Assembly: GCA_030920305.1 (NCBI GenBank) | Contig: JARLUB010000003.1 | Span: 92,005-156,004 of the forward strand | Direction of reading: 5' to 3' | DNA length: 64,000 bases | DNA from: Eubacteriales bacterium SKADARSKE-1 | Lineage (GTDB): Bacteria > Bacillota > Clostridia > Oscillospirales > Acutalibacteraceae | Shown: piece after piece, positions 54,471 through 62,671 of the stretch | Numbering within the stretch: position 1 is the first letter of the stretch | How the letters are laid out: each line of letters starts with the position of its first letter | Position numbers and translations under genes: made by a program | The notes under the pieces: model-generated | Database searches by the model: none | Seen by the model: the letters and a program-made list of their open reading frames with translations, nothing else | Told to the model about the DNA's origin: nothing

Positions 54471-55301
54471 ATGACAAATACAGATATAACTAAGGCTTTT
54501 CAGGATAAATTAGAAGATCTTGTAGCCGAACAAAAAAAAGAAAATGATTATACTTTTGACGATTTTTCAAAAAATATAGGTATTCCAAAATCATCTTTAA
54601 GCAAATATCTAAATGATGAAGCAGAGTCAGGTATAAACAATTTAGTTAAGATAGCAAAATATTTTGGAGTTTCAACAGACTATTTGCTTGGATTATCAAA
54701 TGTTAAAAGTCCCATTGCAGAAGTTAAATCAGCTTGCAAGTATACCGGATTAACTGAAAATGCTATTAAAGTTTTGGAAACCGCAAAAAGAGAAAAAGAA
54801 AGTTATAAAAAAAACAAGGAATATTTTAAAAAGTACAATGATCATCATAAATTTCATTGGATAGATATTTTAAATGAATTTTTAGAAGACTTAAATTACT
54901 TTCCCGAAATAAAAAATACGTTTGAAGACCTAGCTAATTTAGACTTTAGCGGGGATTCTTTCGAAACAGAAAATTTTATCTTGGATAAAGATAATGAGCT
55001 TTATGATAAGATTTATAAAAACGGTACGGTGCTCTGCGGTATTGACTATAAGAATTTTTTAAGAATAAATTTAAAGGATGAATTTAGTGATTTAATCAGT
55101 TTTATATTAAATAAAATCAATCTAACAGAAGTTGAAAAATCTATTGGAATTGGAAAATTGACAGAAAATCAAGAATTACTAATAAGTAAATTTTCCATAT
55201 GTAATAGTACAGAAAAAACATTAGAATACCATAAGGATCCACAATTTTGTATAGAAAAAGAAGGGACAAAAAAAGATGGCAACAATTCAGAAAAGGGGTA
55301 G
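54471..55301 (+). CDS. XRE-family repressor
   Basis: 276 residues after GAGGAATT. Residues ~15-72 are a Cro/C1 helix-turn-helix (YTFDDFSKNIGIPKSSLSKY, then GINNLVKIAKYFGVSTDYLL). The remaining 200 residues are helical and may sense a partner or signal. The gene overlaps the integrase gene by 26 bases and is transcribed away from the excisionase/primase operon, the arrangement of a lysogeny-type switch in phages and phage-inducible islands. Confidence 0.75.
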   Translation: MTNTDITKAFQDKLEDLVAEQKKENDYTFDDFSKNIGIPKSSLSKYLNDEAESGINNLVKIAKYFGVSTDYLLGLSNVKSPIAEVKSACKYTGLTENAIKVLETAKREKESYKKNKEYFKKYNDHHKFHWIDILNEFLEDLNYFPEIKNTFEDLANLDFSGDSFETENFILDKDNELYDKIYKNGTVLCGIDYKNFLRINLKDEFSDLISFILNKINLTEVEKSIGIGKLTENQELLISKFSICNSTEKTLEYHKDPQFCIEKEGTKKDGNNSEKG

Positions 55302-56655
55302 TACATATAGAATACGGGTTTCACTCGGTTATGATAATGAAGGAAAACAAATCATAAAATCTAAAACACTTAAGCTGGAGCCAGGTATGACCTCAAAACA
55401 AGTAGAAAAAGAACTTGAACGGCAATCTATACTTTTTGAAGAAAAGTGTAAAGCCGGTCAAGTTATGGATGATAATATAAAATTTTCTGAATTTTATAAA
55501 CATTGGCTTAAGGATTATGCAGAAATTCAATTAAAAAAGAAAACATTAGCAAGATATAGAGATTTAATGAAACGTATACTTCCCGCTATTGGGCATATGA
55601 AAATTAGCAAAATACAGCCACACCACTTATTAGCACTTTACAATAATCTTGCTGAAAAAGGGATAAGAGACGATTATAAATATACCCCCTGTAGCAAATT
55701 TAAAGAGCTTCTTAAAGAAAAACAAGTAACAAAAGTGGCATTATCAAAAAGGGCAGAAGTGTCGATAAGCACTCTAAATTCATGTACCAGCGGTAAAAAT
55801 GTAACATATAAAAATGCAGTTAAAATAAGTAATGCTTTAAATGTAAACATTGATGATATTTTTTCGCTTGATAATGTGAGCATAGGTCTTTCATCTAAAA
55901 CTATATTGCATCATCATCGGCTTATTTCTTCTATTATGTCAACTGCTGTAGAGTGGCAAGTCATATTTTCAAATCCATGTGATAGAGTTAAGCCTCCAAG
56001 GGTTATAAAAAAAGAAGCAACTTACCTTGATGAAAAAGAAACTGCCAAATTGCTTGAGTGCTTAAAACGAGAAAATTTAAAATACAGAACTATTATTGAA
56101 GTATTTCTGTATACCGGAATTCGACGAGGAGAATTGTGTGGGCTTATTTGGGACGACATTGACTTTGAAAACAAATTAATACATATAGATAAATCGTCCC
56201 TCTATTTGGCAAGTGAAGGAATTTTTGAAGACAGCACAAAAAATGCAAGCTCAAATAGAGTAATAAAAATTTCTGATACGCTTATTGCTAGTTTAAAAGA
56301 ATATAGAATTTGGCAAAACACTCAAAGGATTGCACTTGGTTCGAGATGGCAATGCAGCAATAAAATATTTACAGCTGAAAATGGTAGCCCTATTAATCCA
56401 GATACAATAAGCTCTTGGTTTAAAAAATTTACAAAAGAAAACGATTTACCTAATATTTCAGTTCATTCATTAAGACACACAAATGCAACCTTAATGCTAG
56501 CAAGTGGAACAAATTTGAGAACTGTTGCAAACCGTTTGGGCCATTCAAAAACAAGCACAACAAGTGACATTTATGCCCACGCTATAAAAACAGCCGACGA
56601 GGCTGCCGCTGAAACTTTGCAAGATTTATTTAATCCAATAAAAAAAGATGCTTAA
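55276..56655 (+). CDS. int: Tyrosine integrase with an XRE domain inside the core-binding region
   Basis: 459 residues, ATG after AAGGGAC. Residues 1-62: AP2-like arm-binding domain (MATIQKRGSTYRIRVSLGY). Residues ~65-135 and 205-240 form the core-binding domain, split by an inserted Cro/C1-type helix-turn-helix at about 141-197 (FKELLKEKQVTKVALSKRAE and NALNVNIDDIFSL). The catalytic domain is complete: Arg283 in YTGIRRGE, HSLRHTN, LGHSKTSTTSDIYAH with the Tyr nucleophile. It is 394 bases from the right attachment site. A fragment of a near-identical gene is at 25095-25453. Confidence 0.9.
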   Translation: MATIQKRGSTYRIRVSLGYDNEGKQIIKSKTLKLEPGMTSKQVEKELERQSILFEEKCKAGQVMDDNIKFSEFYKHWLKDYAEIQLKKKTLARYRDLMKRILPAIGHMKISKIQPHHLLALYNNLAEKGIRDDYKYTPCSKFKELLKEKQVTKVALSKRAEVSISTLNSCTSGKNVTYKNAVKISNALNVNIDDIFSLDNVSIGLSSKTILHHHRLISSIMSTAVEWQVIFSNPCDRVKPPRVIKKEATYLDEKETAKLLECLKRENLKYRTIIEVFLYTGIRRGELCGLIWDDIDFENKLIHIDKSSLYLASEGIFEDSTKNASSNRVIKISDTLIASLKEYRIWQNTQRIALGSRWQCSNKIFTAENGSPINPDTISSWFKKFTKENDLPNISVHSLRHTNATLMLASGTNLRTVANRLGHSKTSTTSDIYAHAIKTADEAAAETLQDLFNPIKKDA

Positions 56656-57048
56656 AAAACTAAAAATGGCAAAAGAAAAAGTTTTCTTTGCTGTTTTTTA
56701 TTTTTACAACAAAATACCTATATATTTGTTCTCAATAAAATTCCCATTGTGTTACCACTACTCTTCGTATTCAAGTTCGTATAAATACAGCATCCATGCG
56801 CAACTTAAGAAAATAGTTTCCACTGTTACCATTGTTCCCACAAAAAATTATATACATAGGCATTATATGATTTATGAACTCTTTTTAGCTTTTTTTAATT
56901 AACCTAGATCACTTCATAATGAAAAATTGAAGACCAAATTGTAAATTTTAAACTGATAAAGGCCAAACAAAGACCAAAAGGTGAATTTTTGTAAGAATCA
57001 CTAAATAAAAGAACCTCTTACAACCTTAGTGGCTGTAAGAGATTTATT
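56656..57048. other. Right arm of the island: presumed integrase arm sites
   Basis: No gene is supported. CTGTTACCATTGTTCCCAC (56823-56841) is repeated exactly at 63771-63789. Two copies of an AAGACCAAA motif (near 56930 and 56970) lie close to the attachment site, and the same motif occurs twice on the other strand at about 63870-63890. These look like arm-type integrase or excisionase sites. A tRNA-type terminator hairpin CTCTTACA / TGTAAGAG is at 57015-57041. Confidence 0.5.
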
Positions 57049-57093
57049 TGGTTGCGGAGACAGGATTTGAACCTGTGACCTTCGGGTTATGAG
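57049..57093 (-). repeat. Right attachment site: 3' half of a tRNA(CAU) gene
   Basis: Same block as 26778-26823, in the same orientation, from the anticodon loop to the CCA end. The 5' half of a tRNA is again absent. The island 26.78-57.09 is therefore flanked by direct repeats, and a further element must lie to the right before the intact tRNA gene. Confidence 0.8.
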
Positions 57094-57529
57094 TTATATT
57101 AAGAGGTTATCTTAATATTCCATAATGTGTTAAAACTCGCTATTTTATGCCATTTCTTTCATTTGTTGTTTTCTCAGTTTGCCCTATTTTTACTCATTTT
57201 TCCGTAACTTTCTTGAACAAAAGTTGAACATTTTTTGCTATGAAATTTTAACCAGTTTGCTTTTAAGGTTGCTCTATATTTTTAAACATTTGTCTGCTTT
57301 ATTTCAAAAGTATTAAAGCTTATAATCACGTAGAAGAAAGTAAACCATTTGCCTGAAATGATTATCACTTTCAGTTTTTGTTTTGTAAAACCTAATTAAT
57401 CTAAGCCTTTATAATTTGTTATAATCAACATCAAATGTTGGGATAGTTAGCATCCCATATTTATCAAATCCTTTCAATTGATTCCATAGAAACAAATTTA
57501 GCTCAGAATCTAAATTCATCTACCCAACA
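57094..57529. other. Eroded sequence right of the attachment site
   Basis: No intact gene. On the minus strand about 57405-57510 a short open stretch reads NLFLWNQLKGFDKYGMLTIP then TFDVDYNKL, probably a gene remnant of unknown family. A GAACAAAAGTTGAACATTTT repeat-like stretch near 57216-57236 may belong to the left arm of the second element. Confidence 0.35.
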
Positions 57530-57812
57530 GCAAACTTATCATCTCTTTTTACATCAGACTCATCACCATTTGTATCAGTGCTATCAAATATTGCATCCTT
57601 GTTTGTTACACGTTTCATTTTTTTCATGGGCATCAATAATTACAATAGCCTTGCACCAGTACATTATGTGCTTTAATATCATGCAGTCTTCTTCAGTGTC
57701 GTTTACTCCATGGTTATATTCGCTTAGGATTTTTTTTATCCTTGCTTATACTTTTACGTCTACAGTTTTAAATAACTGTTCAACTAAAAGATACTTATTT
57801 TTTTGACACTTT
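57530..57812 (-). pseudogene. Fragment of the AAA+ ATPase family of 35971
   Basis: The minus strand encodes LLVEQLFKTVDVKV, ILSEYNHGVNDTEEDCMILK, HIMYWCKAIVIIDAHEK and MKRVTNKDAIFDSTD in successive frames. This aligns with residues ~202-275 of the AAA+ protein at 35971 and with the paralog at 37349, including Walker B. Several frameshifts and a stop mark it as dead. A different AAA+ subfamily from that of 60863 was therefore also present in this element. Confidence 0.75.
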
Positions 57813-57867
57813 CGGCGCTGCTAAAAAGCTATTAGCAGTTGATACTACATAAATAAAGTGTGAGCCC

Positions 57868-58095
57868 CCCCTCCTCTAAATTTTGTAATATCTGTTATCT
57901 TGCTCCACCGACAGCACTATTAAATTTACATCAAATGCCCTAAATGTGGTTTTTTTTGGAAAGATTTTATAGATTTAAAGTTAAAAAACACAAAAAATGT
58001 TAAATCATACAAAATAATACATTATTTTCCTCAGGGAATTATTTTTAGAAAAATTAATGATACAATTTTAGAACATGAAAATGAAAGGCTGGTCT
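57868..58095 (+). pseudogene. Broken copy of the 92-residue gene upstream of the second operon
   Basis: The plus strand from about 57875 matches the reverse complement of 51185-51420 nearly base for base (for example TACATCAAATGCCC and the run CAGGGAATTATTTTTAGAAA). Indels and stops destroy the frame. The copy marks the left end of the inverted duplication; it probably still supplies the leader of the operon. Confidence 0.75.
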
Positions 58096-58103
58096 AAAAA
58101 AGT

Positions 58104-59924
58104 ATGAAAAGTAAGGTTTTAGCAACGGTTTTAGCAACAGTTAGCATTTTCCAAGGGACATTAGCGTTAGGGACAACGGCACAGGGAGTTTGTAAAGATG
58201 GCCTTTGTGGGTCATCTTTTGAACAAACCAAAAGGCCTGAAGTTGAAAAAACTCCTGAGGTTAGAAAAGAAGAAATATTAATGAACTATCCGCCGAATTT
58301 AGGCACAATGCAAGAGTTTGGTTTAGGATTAAAGATTGCTGGACCAAATGGAGAACTAATTGAACAAACAGTAAAGCCGGATGTTCATTATAGAGGAGAA
58401 GACGGCAAAGAATATTTTGTGTTTTATAACCAGAATATTGAACAGTTGAGAAATATGTTTTACAATAAACTTAGAAAAGAAATAGATGAACATTGGGTAG
58501 TGCTTGGTGGACAAAAAAATAGTTTAATGAGATATGCTGAGGAAGGTAAAGGGTCTATTTTTAATTTTGGCGATTATATTAGAGGTATCTCTTTATTGGG
58601 CTTTACGTTGCCGTATTGGATGTTTTCCAATAAAGAAACACTTCACAAAAGTGCATTGTTAGCAGAATATTCTGCAAAATTAAAAAATGCATTAGAAGAG
58701 TGTGGTAGCACAATAGATAATACGGACAGCCCTTGTTCGGTAATCATGTCTAAAGATTTGTCAAAAAATGCAGTAATTAACCCGGAGAGCTTTTTAGCTG
58801 AAACAGAAAAAAATTTCTATGAAGTTATGTCATCAAAAGTCCTTCCTTACAAAACTAAGGTCGAAAAATTAAATTCCATGTTAGATTATTATCAAAAAGA
58901 AATGACACCAGAAGCATCAAATGCGAATGCGGTTGCATTTTGTTTTCCTCTAAACAGGGCAAGTTATTATCTTTCAAATCTTGAAAAAGACCTTCAACAC
59001 AAAGATTTAGAAACATTGGAAGCTATGAATTCGCTTAGGAAAAAAATTGATAGACTATTTATAGAGTACAGATTTATATTTGAACAAAACATTGCTCCAA
59101 TTCTAGGAGTAAAAGTCGACCGTTGTAAGGTAATTGTTGAGCGTGAAGACTTCACAATGATGTATTTAGATCGTGCAGAAACTAAAAAGTTTATTCAGAC
59201 AGTTAAAAGAACGCTTGACACAAAATTTGCAAATATTGCTAAAACATACTCCTTGGAAGATGTTTCTTCAACTGATTTGATAAAATTAGCCGAAACATTA
59301 CAACCAGAGTCATTTCAGGATATGATTGATAAGATGGATGAAGAAATCGCTCAAAAGAACGCGGATAGTTCCAAGTTATTTGTAGACTCTATAGGTATTG
59401 CAGGGCGAGCGGTAGCTGGTTATGCCTTAAACCCTAGCGGGTTGGAAATTACCAAAGCAATAAAAGGAGATGTGCAAGGCCCTGAAAAATTCAGCCCTGA
59501 AGAAATTAAAGAATGCGCAGAGGAAGAAAAAAGGAGGACATCGACTACAAAGGAAAACAAAGATAGCATAAAGAGCACTTCGGCAGTGTGTCAAAGAATA
59601 GATAGCGCAAAGCTAGATCCTATGAAAAGGTCAGATATATTTAGAGCTTTTGACAAATATTTAGAGTATACGGTAATGCAGAGCAATTTAATAAGGACAA
59701 AAAACAAAAGACAATTCTTAGATAATGTAAAATCAAATCAAGAAGAATATGTCAATTTATTAAAAGTATTTATTGAATTAAATCGAAATAATCGTGCTAA
59801 CAGAGAAGACTATGACGGTACATTAATAAGTGAAAACAGATCAAAAGAAACGTCTGATGGCAGAGATCGTTTGCTTAGAGAATATTTTGTTAGAGAAATT
59901 CAAAGATTGGATGGTGTATTATAA
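58104..59924 (+). CDS. Large exported protein, family A, copy B
   Basis: 606 residues. Signal peptide 1-27 nearly identical to copy A (MKSKVLATVLATVSIFQGTL). The PEEQ repeats are replaced by a short RPEVEKTPEVRKEE stretch. The conserved YPPNLGTMQEFGLGLKIAGP opens the body. The middle is shorter and clearly diverged; conserved blocks recur (FPLNRASYYLSNLEKDLQHK, APILGVKVDRCKVIV, AVCQRID and RDRLLREYFVREIQRLDGV). No known domain. It is immediately followed by family B at 59925 (TAAATG). Confidence 0.7.
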   Translation: MKSKVLATVLATVSIFQGTLALGTTAQGVCKDGLCGSSFEQTKRPEVEKTPEVRKEEILMNYPPNLGTMQEFGLGLKIAGPNGELIEQTVKPDVHYRGEDGKEYFVFYNQNIEQLRNMFYNKLRKEIDEHWVVLGGQKNSLMRYAEEGKGSIFNFGDYIRGISLLGFTLPYWMFSNKETLHKSALLAEYSAKLKNALEECGSTIDNTDSPCSVIMSKDLSKNAVINPESFLAETEKNFYEVMSSKVLPYKTKVEKLNSMLDYYQKEMTPEASNANAVAFCFPLNRASYYLSNLEKDLQHKDLETLEAMNSLRKKIDRLFIEYRFIFEQNIAPILGVKVDRCKVIVEREDFTMMYLDRAETKKFIQTVKRTLDTKFANIAKTYSLEDVSSTDLIKLAETLQPESFQDMIDKMDEEIAQKNADSSKLFVDSIGIAGRAVAGYALNPSGLEITKAIKGDVQGPEKFSPEEIKECAEEEKRRTSTTKENKDSIKSTSAVCQRIDSAKLDPMKRSDIFRAFDKYLEYTVMQSNLIRTKNKRQFLDNVKSNQEEYVNLLKVFIELNRNNRANREDYDGTLISENRSKETSDGRDRLLREYFVREIQRLDGVL

Positions 59925-60581
59925 ATGAAAAACAAGTTAATAGCTTTACTTTTAGCAATTATGGTTTTTTCCACAGGTAATTTAAGCACTTTTGCGCTCG
60001 GAGCACAGCCAAAAGTCTGTAAACAAACAGTAAATACAATTAATTACAAAATGTTAGGAATAAGGGCATTATTTACTGCAGGTATTGCTGCTATATCAGC
60101 GTTCATTGGCTTTGAGTTTGGACTTAGACATGACAGGAACGCAATGGATAACAAACAAATAGGGTTTGAAGGAACTACTTTTCCTCCTGAGGATTTGCAA
60201 CCTAGAAGTAATTATCGGGTTGGGCAAGTGGGTAAAAAATATATCAAATATCTTTTTTTTAGTGAAATACCAAAATTATACACAACTGATAAATTTCCCT
60301 CCACACACCTAGCAGCAATGGAAACTCTCACTAGACTGCAAGTAATGACACTAGAAGATATTACAAGTGATAAATCAGTGGGTGGAATGGGCTTAATTAA
60401 CAGATTAAAGGCTATTCATCACGAATGGGGAAAATTGACACATAATTGTGATCAAATAATAACCATCGGGTATTTTAAAAACCTTTTATTTGATACAGAG
60501 GATCTTTTTGAAAAAGCAGATTCATTTATTGACAATTGGAAAGCAGAACAAGCTAACACACAACCTAAGAAAGATTTATAG
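59925..60581 (+). CDS. Exported or membrane-anchored protein, family B, copy B
   Basis: 218 residues, start directly after the family A stop. Signal peptide ending TFA (about residue 26), hydrophobic segment at about 46-64 (LGIRALFTAGIAAISAFIGF), and a helical domain with low similarity to copy A until the nearly identical end SFIDNWKAEQANTQPKKDL. The late return of identity coincides with the start of the long inverted repeat. Function unknown. Confidence 0.7.
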   Translation: MKNKLIALLLAIMVFSTGNLSTFALGAQPKVCKQTVNTINYKMLGIRALFTAGIAAISAFIGFEFGLRHDRNAMDNKQIGFEGTTFPPEDLQPRSNYRVGQVGKKYIKYLFFSEIPKLYTTDKFPSTHLAAMETLTRLQVMTLEDITSDKSVGGMGLINRLKAIHHEWGKLTHNCDQIITIGYFKNLLFDTEDLFEKADSFIDNWKAEQANTQPKKDL

Positions 60582-60624
60582 CAGCAAGTTCTTGGCTTGA
60601 ATTTAACTCAAAGAAATAAGTGGT

Positions 60625-60862
60625 CCCTCAGCTATGCTGGGGGTTTTTCTCTGGTGCGAATGAGACAAATACGGCCTGAATTATTAAAAGTTAATTGCTT
60701 TCTTAACTGATCTTACTTTAAATTGCCTTTTAATTACAACAAACACAAGAGGGACCCATCAGAACTACGTGACACTAAGGTTTGCAAGAAAAGAACTTTT
60801 GAAAAAACCTGATGGAGACGTCTACTATGTTAATTACGAACCATAAAAAAGGAGCATCATAA
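60625..60862 (+). promoter_or_regulatory. Terminator and conserved leader before the AAA+ gene
   Basis: CCCTCAGC / GCTGGGGG followed by TTTTT (60625-60650) is a strong terminator inside the apparent operon. The AAA+ gene thus depends on read-through or its own promoter. The leader carries a frame (GTG at 60769) for a 25-residue peptide ending DGDVYYVNYEP, 16 bases before the AAA+ start. Confidence 0.6.
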
Positions 60863-62458
60863 TTGTATAAAATAATTTCTACTTTACTTATTTTTTGTTT
60901 TTGTATTTCATCCATAAAAATTAATCTTGTAAAAGCCGATGAGTGGAAAATAAATCCTTCAACTGGGACACCAATCGTGGCCTCTAAAGAAGAGGGTTAT
61001 TGTAAGGCGGTTCCTCCAATGAGTTGGCCTAATTTTTTAAATGGAAGCTACTTATTTTTGGGTGGTGCCTGTGCTTTAGGAGGTCTAGTTTCTTTTTTAA
61101 CGACCGCAGGTTCACTTTCTTGGGGGCTTAGTCAAATATATTCGCTTAAATACTGCTATGAAGACGTAAAAGAGCTGGGCTTTAATGTAAAAACTCGGAT
61201 AAAAAATAAGCTTACATCTTCCCATAAAGATCCTGATAAAACCATTGCTGCACTTAAAAATTCTTTTAAAGAAATTAAGGGGCAAGAAACTCCAAAATCG
61301 ACCATTGAGCGCTTTTTATACATGATCATTCATGATAAAAACTTGGCTCACATGAATGAATATGAATACAGCCACGCAGATGTTATGCTGTTCATTGGAG
61401 CTTCAGGTGTTGGAAAAACTCTTGCAGCACTCAAAGTCGCTGGGGCGCAAGGCGAAGAGCCGCTCGTGCTTTCTGCCGCCGATGTTGATAGACGCTCAAA
61501 TGAAACCTTGATTGATCAGCTTTTTGGACTAGATGTTGATCGTTATGGAAACAATTCTTCCTTGAAAAGATCCAAAAATCTTGCGAAATATCTAAAAGCT
61601 CACCCTAAAAGAGGGGTAATCATCATAAACGAGTCCGATAAGCTTAACCCAAATGGTGAGCTTGACGAAATTCTTAGGGGCGCAATGGATAGCGGCACTG
61701 TTAACATAAAAGGTCAAGTTTTTGATTTTTCGGGAGCATTAATAATTCTCACTTCCAACGAAAGCAGCTCTTGTGTCAATAAAGGGAATTTTGCTGCCTT
61801 GAACCCTGAAGAGGAAGAAGATGGCACCGGCTCTAGAACAATTGCTATGCATGATAAATCTTTCTTAAATCGCGTAAAAATCGTAGAATTTGATAACTTG
61901 ACAAGAAAAGAATATTTCAAGATTGCACAAAAAGAGTTTTCAGAAAAGGTAGTAGACTATTGGAAAAAGTATGCTGACACCCAGCTTGTAATACCTGATG
62001 AAACCTTTGAAAAAATTGCTACAAAGACCGAAAAAGAGAATAAGGGTGCCAGATACCTTGACAGAATACGGGCAAATTTGGTTAAGGAAGTTATTGAGAA
62101 AGTAAAAAATGGTAAAACAAATGTTGCCGCTAAAAGGTCTAAGCTCTTTGTCTATTATGATGAGTTGCTTGACAGGTTTGAATTAAGTAAGCAGCAAATC
62201 TCCGACTATTATGATCATGATTTGGCGGAAACAGCTGCTGTCGATGCCAGTCAAATTTCTGAAAAAGCAAAACCGGATTTGCAATTAGTTGAAAATCATG
62301 AAGTTTTAAAAACACCCGAATGTGCTGTAACAACTGAAGATAAAGCTTCTGCTGATTGTAAGGATAAATTTTTCGATAGCACTACTGACTGTAGCAATGA
62401 TGAAAGGGCAGATTCACATTTAGCAGAAAACATTAAAACTGCTTTAGTTGCCGCTTAA
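60863..62458 (+). CDS. AAA+ ATPase (ClpB/torsin-like) with signal peptide, copy B
   Basis: 531 residues, TTG start after AAAGGAG. Same build as copy A: signal peptide, hydrophobic segment 59-93, Walker A GASGVGKT at 179, Walker B with Asn256-Glu257, sensor 1 Asn299, arginine finger Arg337, sensor 2 Arg397. Residues 1-377 are identical to copy A. The first difference is Leu378 to Pro, and the charged C-terminal tail (about 440-525) differs at many positions (for example FFDSTTDCSNDERADS against FSHGAIDCTNGENEDP). The last residues IKTALVAA are again shared. Probable partner of the family A and B proteins upstream. Confidence 0.8.
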   Translation: MYKIISTLLIFCFCISSIKINLVKADEWKINPSTGTPIVASKEEGYCKAVPPMSWPNFLNGSYLFLGGACALGGLVSFLTTAGSLSWGLSQIYSLKYCYEDVKELGFNVKTRIKNKLTSSHKDPDKTIAALKNSFKEIKGQETPKSTIERFLYMIIHDKNLAHMNEYEYSHADVMLFIGASGVGKTLAALKVAGAQGEEPLVLSAADVDRRSNETLIDQLFGLDVDRYGNNSSLKRSKNLAKYLKAHPKRGVIIINESDKLNPNGELDEILRGAMDSGTVNIKGQVFDFSGALIILTSNESSSCVNKGNFAALNPEEEEDGTGSRTIAMHDKSFLNRVKIVEFDNLTRKEYFKIAQKEFSEKVVDYWKKYADTQLVIPDETFEKIATKTEKENKGARYLDRIRANLVKEVIEKVKNGKTNVAAKRSKLFVYYDELLDRFELSKQQISDYYDHDLAETAAVDASQISEKAKPDLQLVENHEVLKTPECAVTTEDKASADCKDKFFDSTTDCSNDERADSHLAENIKTALVAA

Positions 62459-62483
62459 TTTACTAATTAAATCCCAAACATAA

Positions 62484-62571
62484 TATATTTGAAACAGTTT
62501 AAGGCAAGTTGAAAGAGCAGTATTAAGAGCTAGATTTAGATATTGTCTACACAAGTCTTGTGTTATTTTTA
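62484..62571. repeat. Third copy of the 113-base flank repeat (inverted)
   Basis: Reverse complement of the repeats at 41406 and 46399. Here it lies between the AAA+ gene and the intact 314-residue gene, which is the uninterrupted arrangement. It includes the CACAAGTCTTGTG dyad, possibly a weak terminator. Confidence 0.7.
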
Positions 62572-62671
62572 ATGCTTACCTTAATTTGTTGGTTGATGTT
62601 AAACTGGATTTAATATAATCAGGTCAATCGTACTTAATTACCTAAAATTTAACATAAAGGATCTGTAATTA

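Larger units (their letters stand above)
60525..62571 (+). repeat. Long inverted repeat, right arm
   Basis: Counterpart of 46399-48470. Identity is essentially complete from about 60600 to 61990 and lower in the last part of the AAA+ gene, then high again in the downstream flank. Confidence 0.85.

Noticed and set aside
56648-56902. 84-codon frame after the integrase
   Set aside because: It lies in the arm region with repeated 19-base sequence; composition is low-complexity and no ribosome site precedes it.
57570-57806. 78-codon plus-strand frame
   Set aside because: The minus strand carries the recognisable AAA+ fragment; the plus frame is its shadow.
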